Below are positions 56,684 to 64,000 of a stretch of DNA of 64,000 nucleotides, piece after piece. Position 1 is the first letter of the stretch; each line of letters starts with the position of its first letter. This DNA comes from Thermospira aquatica (GTDB lineage Bacteria; Spirochaetota; Brevinematia; Brevinematales; Thermospiraceae), in the NCBI RefSeq assembly GCF_023525255.1, contig NZ_CP073355.1, forward strand, positions 1,054,001 to 1,118,000, read 5' to 3'. The position numbers were made by a program, and so were the translations under genes. The notes under the pieces are model-generated. The model did not search any database. It saw only the letters and a program-made list of their open reading frames with translations, and was not told the DNA's origin.

Positions 56684-58743
56684 AACGTGTATGGTTGTGG
56701 TTGATGGTGGTGTTTGGGTTTGTCGGATGTTTTTCGAGGCCCACACCTCAATCTGGTATTGAGTTTGAGAGCGATCTGAAAACATCTATCGATGTCTCAA
56801 AGGTGTACTTTAACTCTCGAGAGAGTTTTTTTAAGTCTCCCTTTGGTGCGGTAGAGGAGAATACTCCTGTTCGTTTCCGTATCCAGGTGAAAAGGGGAGA
56901 TGTCCGTGAGGTACAGTTTCTCCTCTATCGTCAGGAGAAGAGTGGAACAGGTGGGAAAAAGATGATCAAATCGATCACGAATCTGCCTATGAAGCTTCTC
57001 ATGACAACAAATGGGCTGGATATCTGGGAGATTACGTACACACCGGAAAAACCTATGGTGTATGGGTATGCTTTTCGGTTGGTGAGAAATGAAAGGGATA
57101 TTCTGGTTTATGCAAACAACCGTCGGCAGGTGAATGTTTCCTACAACTCGGTACAGGGAACGGGCGGCATAGGGCGTATTCAGGGTGATCGGTATCCTCT
57201 GCCTTATACGCTCACAGTGTACGCGAAGGGGTTTACGATGCCCTCCTGGACATCAAACATGGTGATCTACTATATTTTTCCGGATCGTTTTCGTAACGGC
57301 AATCCCAAAAATGATCCTATCGTGGGAAAAAGACTCTTCTACGATCGAAAACCGATAGAGTTTCATACGAACTGGTGGGATCCCTATCCTTGGGTACCAG
57401 GACCAGCTGACAGAAACAGTGGCGACGATAATGAGTTTTGTAACGACTTTTATGGTGGAGATCTGGAGGGTATTATTGAGAAGCTGGATTATCTTGCTGA
57501 GCTTGGGGTGACGGTGATTTACATTAATCCTATTTTTGAGGCTCCATCGAACCACAAGTATGATACCGCTGATTACATGAAGATTGATCCTGCCTTTGGG
57601 GATCTGACAACATTTAGGAGACTGGTGGCTGAAGCAAAAAAACGGGGTATTCGTATTATTCTGGACACATCCCTCAACCATTGTGGATCGGATTCTGTTT
57701 ATATGGATCGCTATGGAAAATACCCCACGCTGGGGGCTTTTGAGAATGAAAAGATACAAAAGAGTTCTCCGTATTATGAGTGGTTTTCCTTCCGGCCAAA
57801 CTTCAAAAAAGCCGATGATGCTTATGATCAGTGGGCAAATCCAACCTTGGCAACCCTTCAGGAGGTGGATAGTTACAAGGAGTTTGCCTATCGCGGCACA
57901 AACTCGGTAACTCGCTACTGGCTGCGTGAGGGGGCGAGTGGCTGGCGTATGGACGTTACGCCATGGAAGTCGGATAATTTCTGGCGAGAGTGGCGTAAGG
58001 CGGTGAAAGAAACCGATCCGGAGGCTTTTACCATTGCTGAGGTGTGGTTTGATGCTTCGTTTTACTTTTTGGGCGATATGTATGATTCTACGATGAACTA
58101 TCTTTTCCGTTCGGCGATGATTGACCTCGGGAACGGATCTAATGTTATCAGTCCTCTTGAAACACTTGAGATGATGCGGGAAAATTATCCCCCTCAAGTT
58201 TTTTCTCGGCTGATGAATCTCATCTCGAGTCATGATCTTCCCCGTATGTTGTATGAGCTTGGGTACAAGCGTTATGGACAGGCAGGGTATGAAAACTTCA
58301 AGAAACGTTTTCAGATGGTGGTAGCGTTTCAATTTGCTTTTCCCGGGGCACCTACCATCTACTATGGAGATGAGATTGGGATGACGGGAGGAGGAGATCC
58401 CTTTAATCGTGGGCCTTATCCCTGGAAGGACACCGGGGCACCGTATGGTGATGAGGAGATGATAGGATTTTTCAAAAAACTTGGAAAACTTCGTCATGAG
58501 CTTCCCGTACTTTCCCAGGGGAGTCTTTCGTATGTGTATACCAACAGGCACGCCCTGGTATTTGAGAGGCGTCTTGGATCGAGTCTTTTTTACTTTGCTC
58601 TGAATAATGGAGACAACGTGCACGTTATTGCTTGTAGAGAACTTACAGGGAATTTTGAGGATCCGCTTGTTCGTACGAATCTTGTGCTTGGTGGGGAACT
58701 TTCGCTTGCTCCTGGTGAGTTTCGGTATCTGGTAAAAAAATAG
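56680..58743 (+). CDS. GH13 alpha-amylase-family lipoprotein (neopullulanase/cyclomaltodextrinase-like)
   Basis: A 687-residue lipoprotein with signal MKRVWLWLMVVFGFVGC. An N-terminal carbohydrate-binding beta domain (about 60-165) precedes the barrel. The GH13 blocks are IILDTSLNHCG (region I), GWRMDVTPW (nucleophile Asp), FTIAEVWFDAS (acid Glu) and NLISSHDLPRML (third Asp). YINPIFEAPSNHKYDTADY is typical of neopullulanase-like enzymes. All catalytic residues are present. Its ATGA overlaps the GH31 stop, so the two are co-translated. It likely cuts alpha-1,4 or alpha-1,6 glucan outside the cell. A terminator follows 4 bases after the stop. Confidence 0.9.
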   Translation: MKRVWLWLMVVFGFVGCFSRPTPQSGIEFESDLKTSIDVSKVYFNSRESFFKSPFGAVEENTPVRFRIQVKRGDVREVQFLLYRQEKSGTGGKKMIKSITNLPMKLLMTTNGLDIWEITYTPEKPMVYGYAFRLVRNERDILVYANNRRQVNVSYNSVQGTGGIGRIQGDRYPLPYTLTVYAKGFTMPSWTSNMVIYYIFPDRFRNGNPKNDPIVGKRLFYDRKPIEFHTNWWDPYPWVPGPADRNSGDDNEFCNDFYGGDLEGIIEKLDYLAELGVTVIYINPIFEAPSNHKYDTADYMKIDPAFGDLTTFRRLVAEAKKRGIRIILDTSLNHCGSDSVYMDRYGKYPTLGAFENEKIQKSSPYYEWFSFRPNFKKADDAYDQWANPTLATLQEVDSYKEFAYRGTNSVTRYWLREGASGWRMDVTPWKSDNFWREWRKAVKETDPEAFTIAEVWFDASFYFLGDMYDSTMNYLFRSAMIDLGNGSNVISPLETLEMMRENYPPQVFSRLMNLISSHDLPRMLYELGYKRYGQAGYENFKKRFQMVVAFQFAFPGAPTIYYGDEIGMTGGGDPFNRGPYPWKDTGAPYGDEEMIGFFKKLGKLRHELPVLSQGSLSYVYTNRHALVFERRLGSSLFYFALNNGDNVHVIACRELTGNFEDPLVRTNLVLGGELSLAPGEFRYLVKK

Positions 58744-58747
58744 CCAA

Positions 58748-58786
58748 CATCCCCCCTGTTTATGCAAGCATGGGGGATGATTTTTG
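58748..58786 (+). terminator. Terminator of the glycosidase operon
   Basis: Stem CATCCCCC / GGGGGATG with a loop of about 16 bases, followed by ATTTTT, immediately after the GH13 stop. The bases 58787-58936 contain no gene I can see. Confidence 0.8.
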
Positions 58787-58936
58787 GTTTGGCAGGGATG
58801 TTGGAGGTTTTTCTGATCTCAGGAGGAGAGGCTTTTAAAAAAGAGACATAAAAACTCTTTTTACAGGGAAAGCATTTTTCTGATCAGACTGAAACAGGTT
58901 TTTTCATCGGAAATCGGAAATAGGCGACATTTAAGG

Positions 58937-58969
58937 AAACTTCAGGCACCATCATGATGCCTGAAGTTT
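58937..58969. terminator. Terminator hairpin of the D-lactate dehydrogenase operon
   Basis: A perfect 12-base stem AAACTTCAGGCA / TGCCTGAAGTTT with a 9-base loop overlapping the ldhA stop. The T-run is short on both sides, so it may act with other signals; it can serve both strands. Confidence 0.65.
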
Positions 58970-60021
58970 TAAAAACACTTTCCTGTCTTTACTTTCTGGC
59001 AGGATGAGGGATCCTGTCCACAGCGATAACATATCTCGTTTGTAAGAGGTTTGTCATCGATGAAATCTTGAATGTTTTGAAGCGTTGTTCTGGCGATGTT
59101 ATCTATAGCTTCCCGGGTAAAAAATGCCTGGTGAGAGGTGACAATAACATTGTTGAATGTGAGAAGTCTTGCCAGCACATCATCATCAAGAACCTCTGTG
59201 GAATAATCTTCAAAGAAGTAATCGCCTTCCTCTTCGTATACATCAAGACCTGCATACCCCACCTTACGGCTCTTGAGTCCCTCAATGAGTGCCTTCGTAT
59301 CGATGAGCTTTCCGCGGCTGGTATTGATGATCATCACCCCATCTTTCATCTTGCTGATAGCCTCATGATTAATCATGTACTCCGTTGAAGGAAGAAGTGG
59401 ACAGTGAAGGGTGATGATGTCCGACTCACGATACAAGGTATCTAAGTCTACATAGACAAATCCAAGATTTTGAGCCATTTCAGGACGGGGAAAGGCATCA
59501 TAGGCTAATACTCGCATTCCCAATCCCTTGAGAATCTGGATCATAATTTGACCGATCTGTCCTGTCCCAATCACACCTACGGTTTTGCCATGCATATCAA
59601 AACCCATAAGCCCCTGGATGGTAAAGTTTTTGTCCAGCACACGGGTATACGCTTTGTGGATCTTTCTATTCAGTGTCATCATCAAGGCTAGAGCATGTTC
59701 GGCCACCGCGTAGGGGGAATAGGCTGGAACACGCACAACATGGATACGGCTGTAAGCCGCTTTGAGGTCGACATTGTTGTAACCGGCACAACGCATGGCG
59801 ATGATTTTGACTCCCATAGCTATAAGTTGGTCCACAACGTAGCTTGTTACCTCATCGTTAACAAACAGACAAACCGCGTCATATCCCTTTGCCATAAAGA
59901 CGGTGTCGTCAGAGAGCTTTTCCTTGAAGTAGCGAAGTTCAAAACCATACTCCTGATTAAATCGATCAAAACTCTCCATGTCGTAAGGTTTGGAGTCAAA
60001 AAACGCGATCTTAAAACCCAT
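58969..60021 (-). CDS. ldhA: D-lactate dehydrogenase with C-terminal cysteine tail
   Basis: A 350-residue NAD-dependent D-2-hydroxyacid dehydrogenase reducing pyruvate to D-lactate. The NAD site is KTVGVIGTGQIGQIMIQI, then TLHCPLLPSTEYMIN and MIINTSRGKLID (Arg), DVYEEEGDYFFED (Glu) and SHQAFFTREA (His) complete the catalytic set. The last 25 residues (ICYRCGQDPSSCQKVKTGKC) add four Cys spaced C-x2-C-x6-C-x7-C, not found in the common LdhA enzymes I know. It is the fourth gene of the leftward operon with PAS, hemerythrin and DUF1858 genes. Confidence 0.9.
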   Translation of the reverse strand: MGFKIAFFDSKPYDMESFDRFNQEYGFELRYFKEKLSDDTVFMAKGYDAVCLFVNDEVTSYVVDQLIAMGVKIIAMRCAGYNNVDLKAAYSRIHVVRVPAYSPYAVAEHALALMMTLNRKIHKAYTRVLDKNFTIQGLMGFDMHGKTVGVIGTGQIGQIMIQILKGLGMRVLAYDAFPRPEMAQNLGFVYVDLDTLYRESDIITLHCPLLPSTEYMINHEAISKMKDGVMIINTSRGKLIDTKALIEGLKSRKVGYAGLDVYEEEGDYFFEDYSTEVLDDDVLARLLTFNNVIVTSHQAFFTREAIDNIARTTLQNIQDFIDDKPLTNEICYRCGQDPSSCQKVKTGKCF

Positions 60022-60032
60022 AGGTACTCCTT

Positions 60033-60440
60033 TTATTTAAAATTCTCTTCATCGAGCAAGCGTCTTTCTCCTTCAAGCTTCTGGATGTCGGTGATATCGC
60101 GGGTTACCTCGAGCGTTCCCAGGTATGTTCCATCAGCACTTTTGACGGGAAAATACTCGATCAAAATTTTCCGTCCATGGAGATCTATCCAGAAACGAGC
60201 CTCCTTTTTGCTTCCATCACGAAAACCCTGAAGAATCTTTTCCACAAGAGGGAGACTTTTTGGGGGATGGCAATTTTGCACTTTTCGATGAAGGTCCATC
60301 TTTGTTCGGGGAAATATCCTTCCTTCCCTGGGAGTATTGAAAAACATAACCCTATCCTCGGCATCTACAAACGAGACATCAACAGGAAGCGCATCCATAA
60401 TAGCCTCTATAGTCTCAATTGGTAGTTCGTGAAGATTCAT
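60033..60440 (-). CDS. PAS-domain protein
   Basis: A 135-residue single PAS domain (VDVSFVDAEDRVMFFNTPREGRIFPRTKMDLHRKVQNCHPPKSL, then EARFWIDLHGRKILIEYFPVKSADGTYLGTLEVTRDITD), the type that forms the C-terminal part of DUF438 proteins. It carries no output domain. It lies 11 bases before ldhA and 29 bases after the hemerythrin gene, so these are split parts of an otherwise fused sensor. The conserved His-Pro segment may bind haem or another ligand; this is not proven. Confidence 0.85.
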   Translation of the reverse strand: MNLHELPIETIEAIMDALPVDVSFVDAEDRVMFFNTPREGRIFPRTKMDLHRKVQNCHPPKSLPLVEKILQGFRDGSKKEARFWIDLHGRKILIEYFPVKSADGTYLGTLEVTRDITDIQKLEGERRLLDEENFK

Positions 60441-60469
60441 ATTTTCCTCCTTTGTGTTTTATGAATAGT

Positions 60470-61258
60470 TTAAACATTTCTATCGGAAATTTCAAAAAAA
60501 CCGACTTCTTCTGTTGCCTCTTTGACATTTATCCAGTCTTGTTGTGAAAGAACCTCAAGGGCTACTTTGTAGAGAATATTTTGTTCTTTCTGGGTATGGA
60601 GGAGAAACTTTTCATAGAGGCGCATCGAAAGCTGATACATTTGATTTACCCAGAGGGCAAAATCGACCTTTTCTGCCTGTTCAAAAAGCTTGAGAAGAGC
60701 TTTCTTGTCCTGACGCATCTCGGTGTGTTCCTGCCACATGATGGCTGGAGGTTTCTCTATACCCTTTTGCTCCAATGCCGGAAAAAGGGCACTCTCCTGG
60801 CGGATATTGTGGTTTTCTGCTTCCATCAGTTTGGTGAGAAGATCTTTTACACCGGGGAGTTTGGTTTTTACTTCCTCCCAGGTGTCATAATTGGCTATCT
60901 CTTTGATAGACTCTCGAAGTTTGTCCATCCATTGGAGAATAATGCGGTGATCCTGTTGAAAACGTGCGATGGGGTGATCGTCGGGGACTTTCAAATCTGG
61001 ATTCTGTACCTTTTCACGGAAAAGTTCCAGATGAATATCACAGACCTGGAGAAATTCTTCCATACTCATTCCTTCAGAAGCGAGCTCCTGTTCGGCGAAC
61101 GCAATCACGAGAGGATCAGCCTGGTCGAGGAGAGTTTGAAATTCTCTCTTTGTTTTTGCAAGCTCCTCCTGAGATGTAGTAGCTTTGAGTCCCCGCATCA
61201 TGATTTTGATCTGTTCTTTTGTTTCCTGTTGTTTTGGCGTGAGTTCTATACCTCTCAT
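60470..61258 (-). CDS. DUF438-hemerythrin domain protein
   Basis: A 262-residue protein. Residues 10-90 match DUF438 (GIELTPKQQETKEQIKIMMRGLKA, VCDIHLELFREKVQNPDL). Residues 98-235 form a hemerythrin-like four-helix bundle with His/Glu iron ligands (DHPIARFQQDHRIILQWM, EAENHNIRQESALFPALEQKG, WQEHTEMRQDKKALL). Such proteins respond to oxygen or nitric oxide and help repair iron-sulphur centres. It starts one base after the DUF1858-DUF2249 gene. The function is inferred from the family. Confidence 0.88.
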   Translation of the reverse strand: MRGIELTPKQQETKEQIKIMMRGLKATTSQEELAKTKREFQTLLDQADPLVIAFAEQELASEGMSMEEFLQVCDIHLELFREKVQNPDLKVPDDHPIARFQQDHRIILQWMDKLRESIKEIANYDTWEEVKTKLPGVKDLLTKLMEAENHNIRQESALFPALEQKGIEKPPAIMWQEHTEMRQDKKALLKLFEQAEKVDFALWVNQMYQLSMRLYEKFLLHTQKEQNILYKVALEVLSQQDWINVKEATEEVGFFEISDRNV

Positions 61259-61259
61259 A

Positions 61260-61805
61260 TTATGCCTCCTTTTTGTAGATTCCTATGGTTACCTGAGCTT
61301 TTTCGGTTTCATAGAATATCTCAAATCCCTTTGTTTTGAGGTATTCTATCAGAGGATAGGGAACAAAGCCCTGAAATACTAACAACCCTTCTCCGGGTTG
61401 AAGCTTTTCTGCTGCCGTCGTGATCTCCTGGAACGGATGGGGTTTTTCCCGTACATCGAGCAGGGTAAATTGTTGTCTTTTTTCCCACCAGGATGGTTTT
61501 TCTTGTGGGGACTCGGGCATAGGAAATCCGAGTGAGAGTCCGGCAGTGGCCCTTTTTTCTTCTTCGAGATAGGCTTCTCCTAAGCCGATGGCGTCATTGA
61601 GTTGATAGAGCATCTCCCGGAGATATATGTTACCAACGGCAGCAGCCTTGCGCACAGTGGTGAGACGAGCAACCGTGTTGAATATTACAGGATTATTGAG
61701 GTTTTCGTACCTTGGCGAAAGCTCAAGGAGCCGTTTTTTGACCTCTGGATAGCGGCTGACAATATCAAAAATTGTATCGTCGGCGGTAATGAGTTTTTTT
61801 TCCAT
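61260..61805 (-). CDS. DUF1858-DUF2249 protein
   Basis: A 181-residue protein. The N-terminal 60 residues (LITADDTIFDIVSRYPEVKKRLLELSPRYENLNNPV...ARLTTVRKAAAVGNI) match DUF1858/ScdA-N, and the C-terminal 75 (FTLLDVREKPHPFQEITTAAEKLQPGEGLLVFQGFVPYPLIEYLKTKGFEIFYE) match DUF2249. Both occur in nitrosative-stress proteins with hemerythrin partners. The start at 61805 follows GGAGGG; the frame extends to 62015 but that part reads as intergenic sequence. It is the first gene of the operon. Confidence 0.88.
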   Translation of the reverse strand: MEKKLITADDTIFDIVSRYPEVKKRLLELSPRYENLNNPVIFNTVARLTTVRKAAAVGNIYLREMLYQLNDAIGLGEAYLEEEKRATAGLSLGFPMPESPQEKPSWWEKRQQFTLLDVREKPHPFQEITTAAEKLQPGEGLLVFQGFVPYPLIEYLKTKGFEIFYETEKAQVTIGIYKKEA

Positions 61806-61835
61806 GGATTTTCCCTCCTTTAATCCTACTATTAT

Positions 61836-61864
61836 AGTATACTTTATTGGAGTATAAAAGTCAA
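61836..61864 (-). promoter_or_regulatory. Promoter of the hemerythrin/lactate dehydrogenase operon
   Basis: Minus strand TTGACT (61864-61859), 17 bases, TATACT (61841-61836), 30 bases upstream of the first start codon. AGTATA repeats around the -10 box could hold a regulator, but no known redox-regulator site is clear. Confidence 0.75.
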
Positions 61865-62282
61865 GTATTTTGGTATGTTTTTCAAAAAAATACTTTTTTC
61901 CCATCACAAAAAATATAAAAATGTGACAGCAAAGGGGGTGTTGTTTACCTGCTTGAGTACCGTAAAGATGCTGTTTCTTTTTTGCAAAAGGGGAAAAGAA
62001 AATCCTAGAAATCAATATTCTTTTACTTCAAAAACCGGTATTTTCCTGGAGCGGATTTTCTGTGGGGAAAAGTTATACCAGCCTGGATGGCTGGTATGAT
62101 CTTTTGGTAGGAAAGTTTTCCAGAGGTTTTTTCCGGTGAACGAAGTGAAAGAATGGGTTTTTTCCTTTATCGTTGTGTACAATTGTCCTTCAAGATTTTT
62201 TGTGAGATTCTTTGAGTTGCAAAAAAAGCACTTTTGTGCCATACTATATATACTATGGAAAACAATTTGACAAGGAGCGTTC
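61865..62282. other. Intergenic region with a perfect hairpin
   Basis: About 418 bases between divergent genes. A perfect 9-base stem (ATACCAGCC at 62075-62083, loop TGGAT, GGCTGGTAT at 62089-62097) is followed by GATCTTTT, terminator-like on the plus strand. TATACT near 62251 may be the -10 box of the TPR gene. Short open frames exist on both strands but lack ribosome sites and protein-like composition. Nothing else is recognised. Confidence 0.5.
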
Positions 62283-64000
62283 ATGGAAAAAAAATGGATT
62301 CTGTTATTTTTTCTTTTTCTTCCATTTTTTGCGTTGGCTCAAACCAAAGATGTGGAACGTTTTTTTCTGTCTGGGAGGGCTGCGTACACTGATCGAGCCT
62401 ATACGATAGCTATACGGTTGTTTGATCGGGTCCTGAGTCTTGATCCTTTTGGAGAGTATGCCGATGATGCCGCTTACTATCGTGCTCTTTGTTACTATGA
62501 AGATGAGCGTTATCAGCGTGCTATTCAGCTTTTTAATCAGTTTCTAAGCTTTTATCCCTATTCTCCTTATAGGGAACATGTGGCGTATCTTATCGTGGAG
62601 GCTAACTATTCTCTTCGCAATTGGGATAAGGTGATTCAACAGGGGACTCTTTTTCTACGGAATTATCCAAAGGGTGAGTACATAGACGATGCCCACTACC
62701 TTATGGGGTCGGTGTATCTTTTACAGGGGAAGTATGGTTCTGCCATCGAGGAGTTCCGTTCTGTGATAGGGATGACCAATTCTCCTCTCAGGGAAATGGC
62801 TTTTTATCGTATTGTGCTTGCTTTGTTCTACGATGGAAACTACCGCGTGGCAAAGGAGCAGGCTCAGCGTTTTCTCGCAAGTTATCCCCGTTCTCCACTT
62901 TTCCCTCAAACGCAGATGGTTCTTGCCAAGTGTGCCTTTGCAGAAAAAAGATACCCAGAAGCGAAAAGCATTATTCTCCAGTTGCTTTCCAATGCGCCTC
63001 CAACTATTGTTGCTGAAGGTATCTACTACCGGGCAATGATAGATATCGAGATGCAAAACTATTCTATGGCAATCAACTATCTTGAAACCCTGGTGAAATA
63101 TGAACGTTTTGGTTCTACGCCGAATGACTATCGCGAGGATGGCCTCTACAAGCTGGCGCTTCTCTACAAGATGCAAAAAAGATACGATGAAGCAAAAAAA
63201 GTCCTTGAGCAACTCTTTAAGCTTACCAGAAATAAGGAAATGCAATTAAAAGCCTCTTTAGAGCTTGCTTCACTGGCTGTTCTTTTATCGGATTATGAGT
63301 ATGCAAAAAATGCGTACATCCGCCTTTCGAGTCTGGATTCAGCGTATCTTCCCCTCTCTAAACAAAAGTTGGGAGAGCTTGCTTTTCTTCTCGGGAAGTT
63401 TTCCGAAGCGGAGAGCTATTTTTCTGAAATAGTTGAAAACTATGGTGACACCCCTCAATTTCCTGATGCACTCTACTGGAGGGCTCGTTCACGTATTGAA
63501 CAGGAAAGATATGAAGAGGCGGTACGTGATCTGGACCAATTTCGCAAACTTTTCCCCACAGCCAGTCGAATAGAAGAAACAATTATGTATACGGGGAATA
63601 GCTATGCCTCTATGAAAAAATGGGACGATGCGTTATACAATTACAACTATCTGTTGCGCAACTATCCCAACAGCCGTTTTGCTGATAGTGCCTACCTTGC
63701 TATAGCATGGGTGTATCTTCAGAGGGGGCTTTTTCCCCGAGCAGAGGAAACGTATCTTCGTATGGCAAACTCCTATCCCAATAGCCCGAGAGCGGCTCTC
63801 GCGCTGTATAGTCTTGCCTCTCTGTATTATAACCAGCGGCGGTATGGAGAAGCGCTTACCAACTTTGAACAGGTATATCGCAGGTATCGTACCTCATCGT
63901 ATGCTGGAGAATCCCTCATTAAGGCGGGATGGGTTTACCTCCGGCAGGAACGTTTTAGAGATTTGATCCGATTCTATGAGGGGGCGGATACTGCTTACCT
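62283..64000 (+). CDS. Exported TPR-repeat protein, 3' end outside window
   Basis: The frame starts with ATG at 62283, after AAGGAGC, and stays open to the window edge (at least 572 residues). A signal peptide (MEKKWILLFFLFLPFFALA) is followed by many TPR units of about 34-37 residues, for example DAAYYRALCYYEDERYQRAI, then DDAHYLMGSVYLLQGKYGSA and ADSAYLAIAWVYLQRGLFPR. The pattern, with Pro-Asn-Ser at unit ends (NYPNSR, SYPNSP), resembles YbgF/BamD-like outer-membrane-associated TPR proteins. It probably forms a periplasmic scaffold. The end of the gene is not visible, so its C-terminal part is unknown. Confidence 0.88.
   Translation, partial: MEKKWILLFFLFLPFFALAQTKDVERFFLSGRAAYTDRAYTIAIRLFDRVLSLDPFGEYADDAAYYRALCYYEDERYQRAIQLFNQFLSFYPYSPYREHVAYLIVEANYSLRNWDKVIQQGTLFLRNYPKGEYIDDAHYLMGSVYLLQGKYGSAIEEFRSVIGMTNSPLREMAFYRIVLALFYDGNYRVAKEQAQRFLASYPRSPLFPQTQMVLAKCAFAEKRYPEAKSIILQLLSNAPPTIVAEGIYYRAMIDIEMQNYSMAINYLETLVKYERFGSTPNDYREDGLYKLALLYKMQKRYDEAKKVLEQLFKLTRNKEMQLKASLELASLAVLLSDYEYAKNAYIRLSSLDSAYLPLSKQKLGELAFLLGKFSEAESYFSEIVENYGDTPQFPDALYWRARSRIEQERYEEAVRDLDQFRKLFPTASRIEETIMYTGNSYASMKKWDDALYNYNYLLRNYPNSRFADSAYLAIAWVYLQRGLFPRAEETYLRMANSYPNSPRAALALYSLASLYYNQRRYGEALTNFEQVYRRYRTSSYAGESLIKAGWVYLRQERFRDLIRFYEGADTAY

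Noticed and set aside
54416-58767. Long antisense frames (376 and 504 residues) across the glycosidase genes
   Set aside because: The plus strand encodes complete GH31 and GH13 enzymes with all catalytic residues; the antisense frames are basic, His/Arg/Ile-rich and unlike any protein.
61806-62015. Longer N-terminus for the DUF1858-DUF2249 protein
   Set aside because: The added sequence covers the promoter and is unlike protein; the start at 61805 has GGAGGG.
61875-62284. Small open frames on both strands in the gap before the TPR gene
   Set aside because: No ribosome sites, compositions typical of chance frames, and overlap with promoter and hairpin elements.

Overview
The window looks like chromosomal DNA of a free-living, saccharolytic, diderm bacterium. 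A spirochaete (Spirochaetota) is the most likely source, but this rests on gene content only. The signs are lpxA/lpxB (lipid A), bactofilin, many lipoproteins and predicted secreted proteins, sugar-uptake and glycogen genes, and a PP2C/STAS signalling set. Base composition is moderate in GC. Promoters are mostly classic TTGACA/TATAAT, with strong AAGGAGG-type ribosome sites. No tRNA or rRNA gene was seen.

Layout. 1-6.1 kb: an unknown protein open at the left edge, a secreted LamG/FN3 protein and a large two-part radical SAM protein. 6.18-20.79 kb: an accessory island. It starts with a decayed ISNCY-type element fused to the tail of a broken gene. Then come an orphan lipoprotein, a 13-repeat CRISPR array, a complete type I-B cas operon (cas6-cas8b-cas7-cas5-cas3-cas1-cas2-cas4, all leftward toward the array) and a decayed IS256-type element. 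A 47-bp copy of the ISNCY left end closes the island. 20.9-31.5 kb: sugar metabolism, with a Gfo/Idh/MocA oxidoreductase divergent from a xylose-type ABC operon (xylF-xylG-xylH), then glgC, a Cache-HAMP-PP2C phosphatase with TPR, a D-lyxose-isomerase-type cupin, and a gene fusing a sugar-ABC-like ATPase to a LuxR DNA-binding domain. 31.7-36.3 kb: a polytopic membrane protein and a glycogen-debranching enzyme. 36.3-36.6 kb: a sigma-54-like promoter followed at once by a terminator, a candidate small RNA. 36.6-41.2 kb: rpoZ-miaA facing a lipoprotein-murE-outer-membrane-protein-aminomutase-like operon. 41.5-42.95 kb: a third decayed IS. 43-52.9 kb: housekeeping and envelope genes (GT4, rpsA, a TPR membrane protein, gatC, trmB, tatD, M23 peptidase, bactofilin, STAS, lpxA, lpxB, ruvX). 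53-58.7 kb: a LacI-family regulator with palindromic operators controlling two lipoprotein glycosidases (GH31 and GH13). 59-61.8 kb: a leftward operon of DUF1858-DUF2249, DUF438-hemerythrin, PAS and D-lactate dehydrogenase, suggesting a nitric-oxide/oxygen response tied to fermentation. 62.3-64 kb: a periplasmic TPR protein open at the right edge.

How the parts work together. Extracellular alpha-glucan is cut by the GH31/GH13 lipoproteins under LacI control. Pentoses enter through the Xyl ABC transporter. Carbon is stored and recovered through GlgC and GlgX. The ATPase-LuxR fusion beside these genes may sense the same sugars or nucleotide state. The CRISPR system looks complete, but its large subunit Cas8b carries four in-frame short duplications.

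The strongest leads for novelty are the ATPase-LuxR fusion, the sigma-54/terminator unit, the duplicated Cas8b segment, the rpoZ-miaA junction without a normal miaA start, and the aminomutase-like protein lacking its cofactor lysine.
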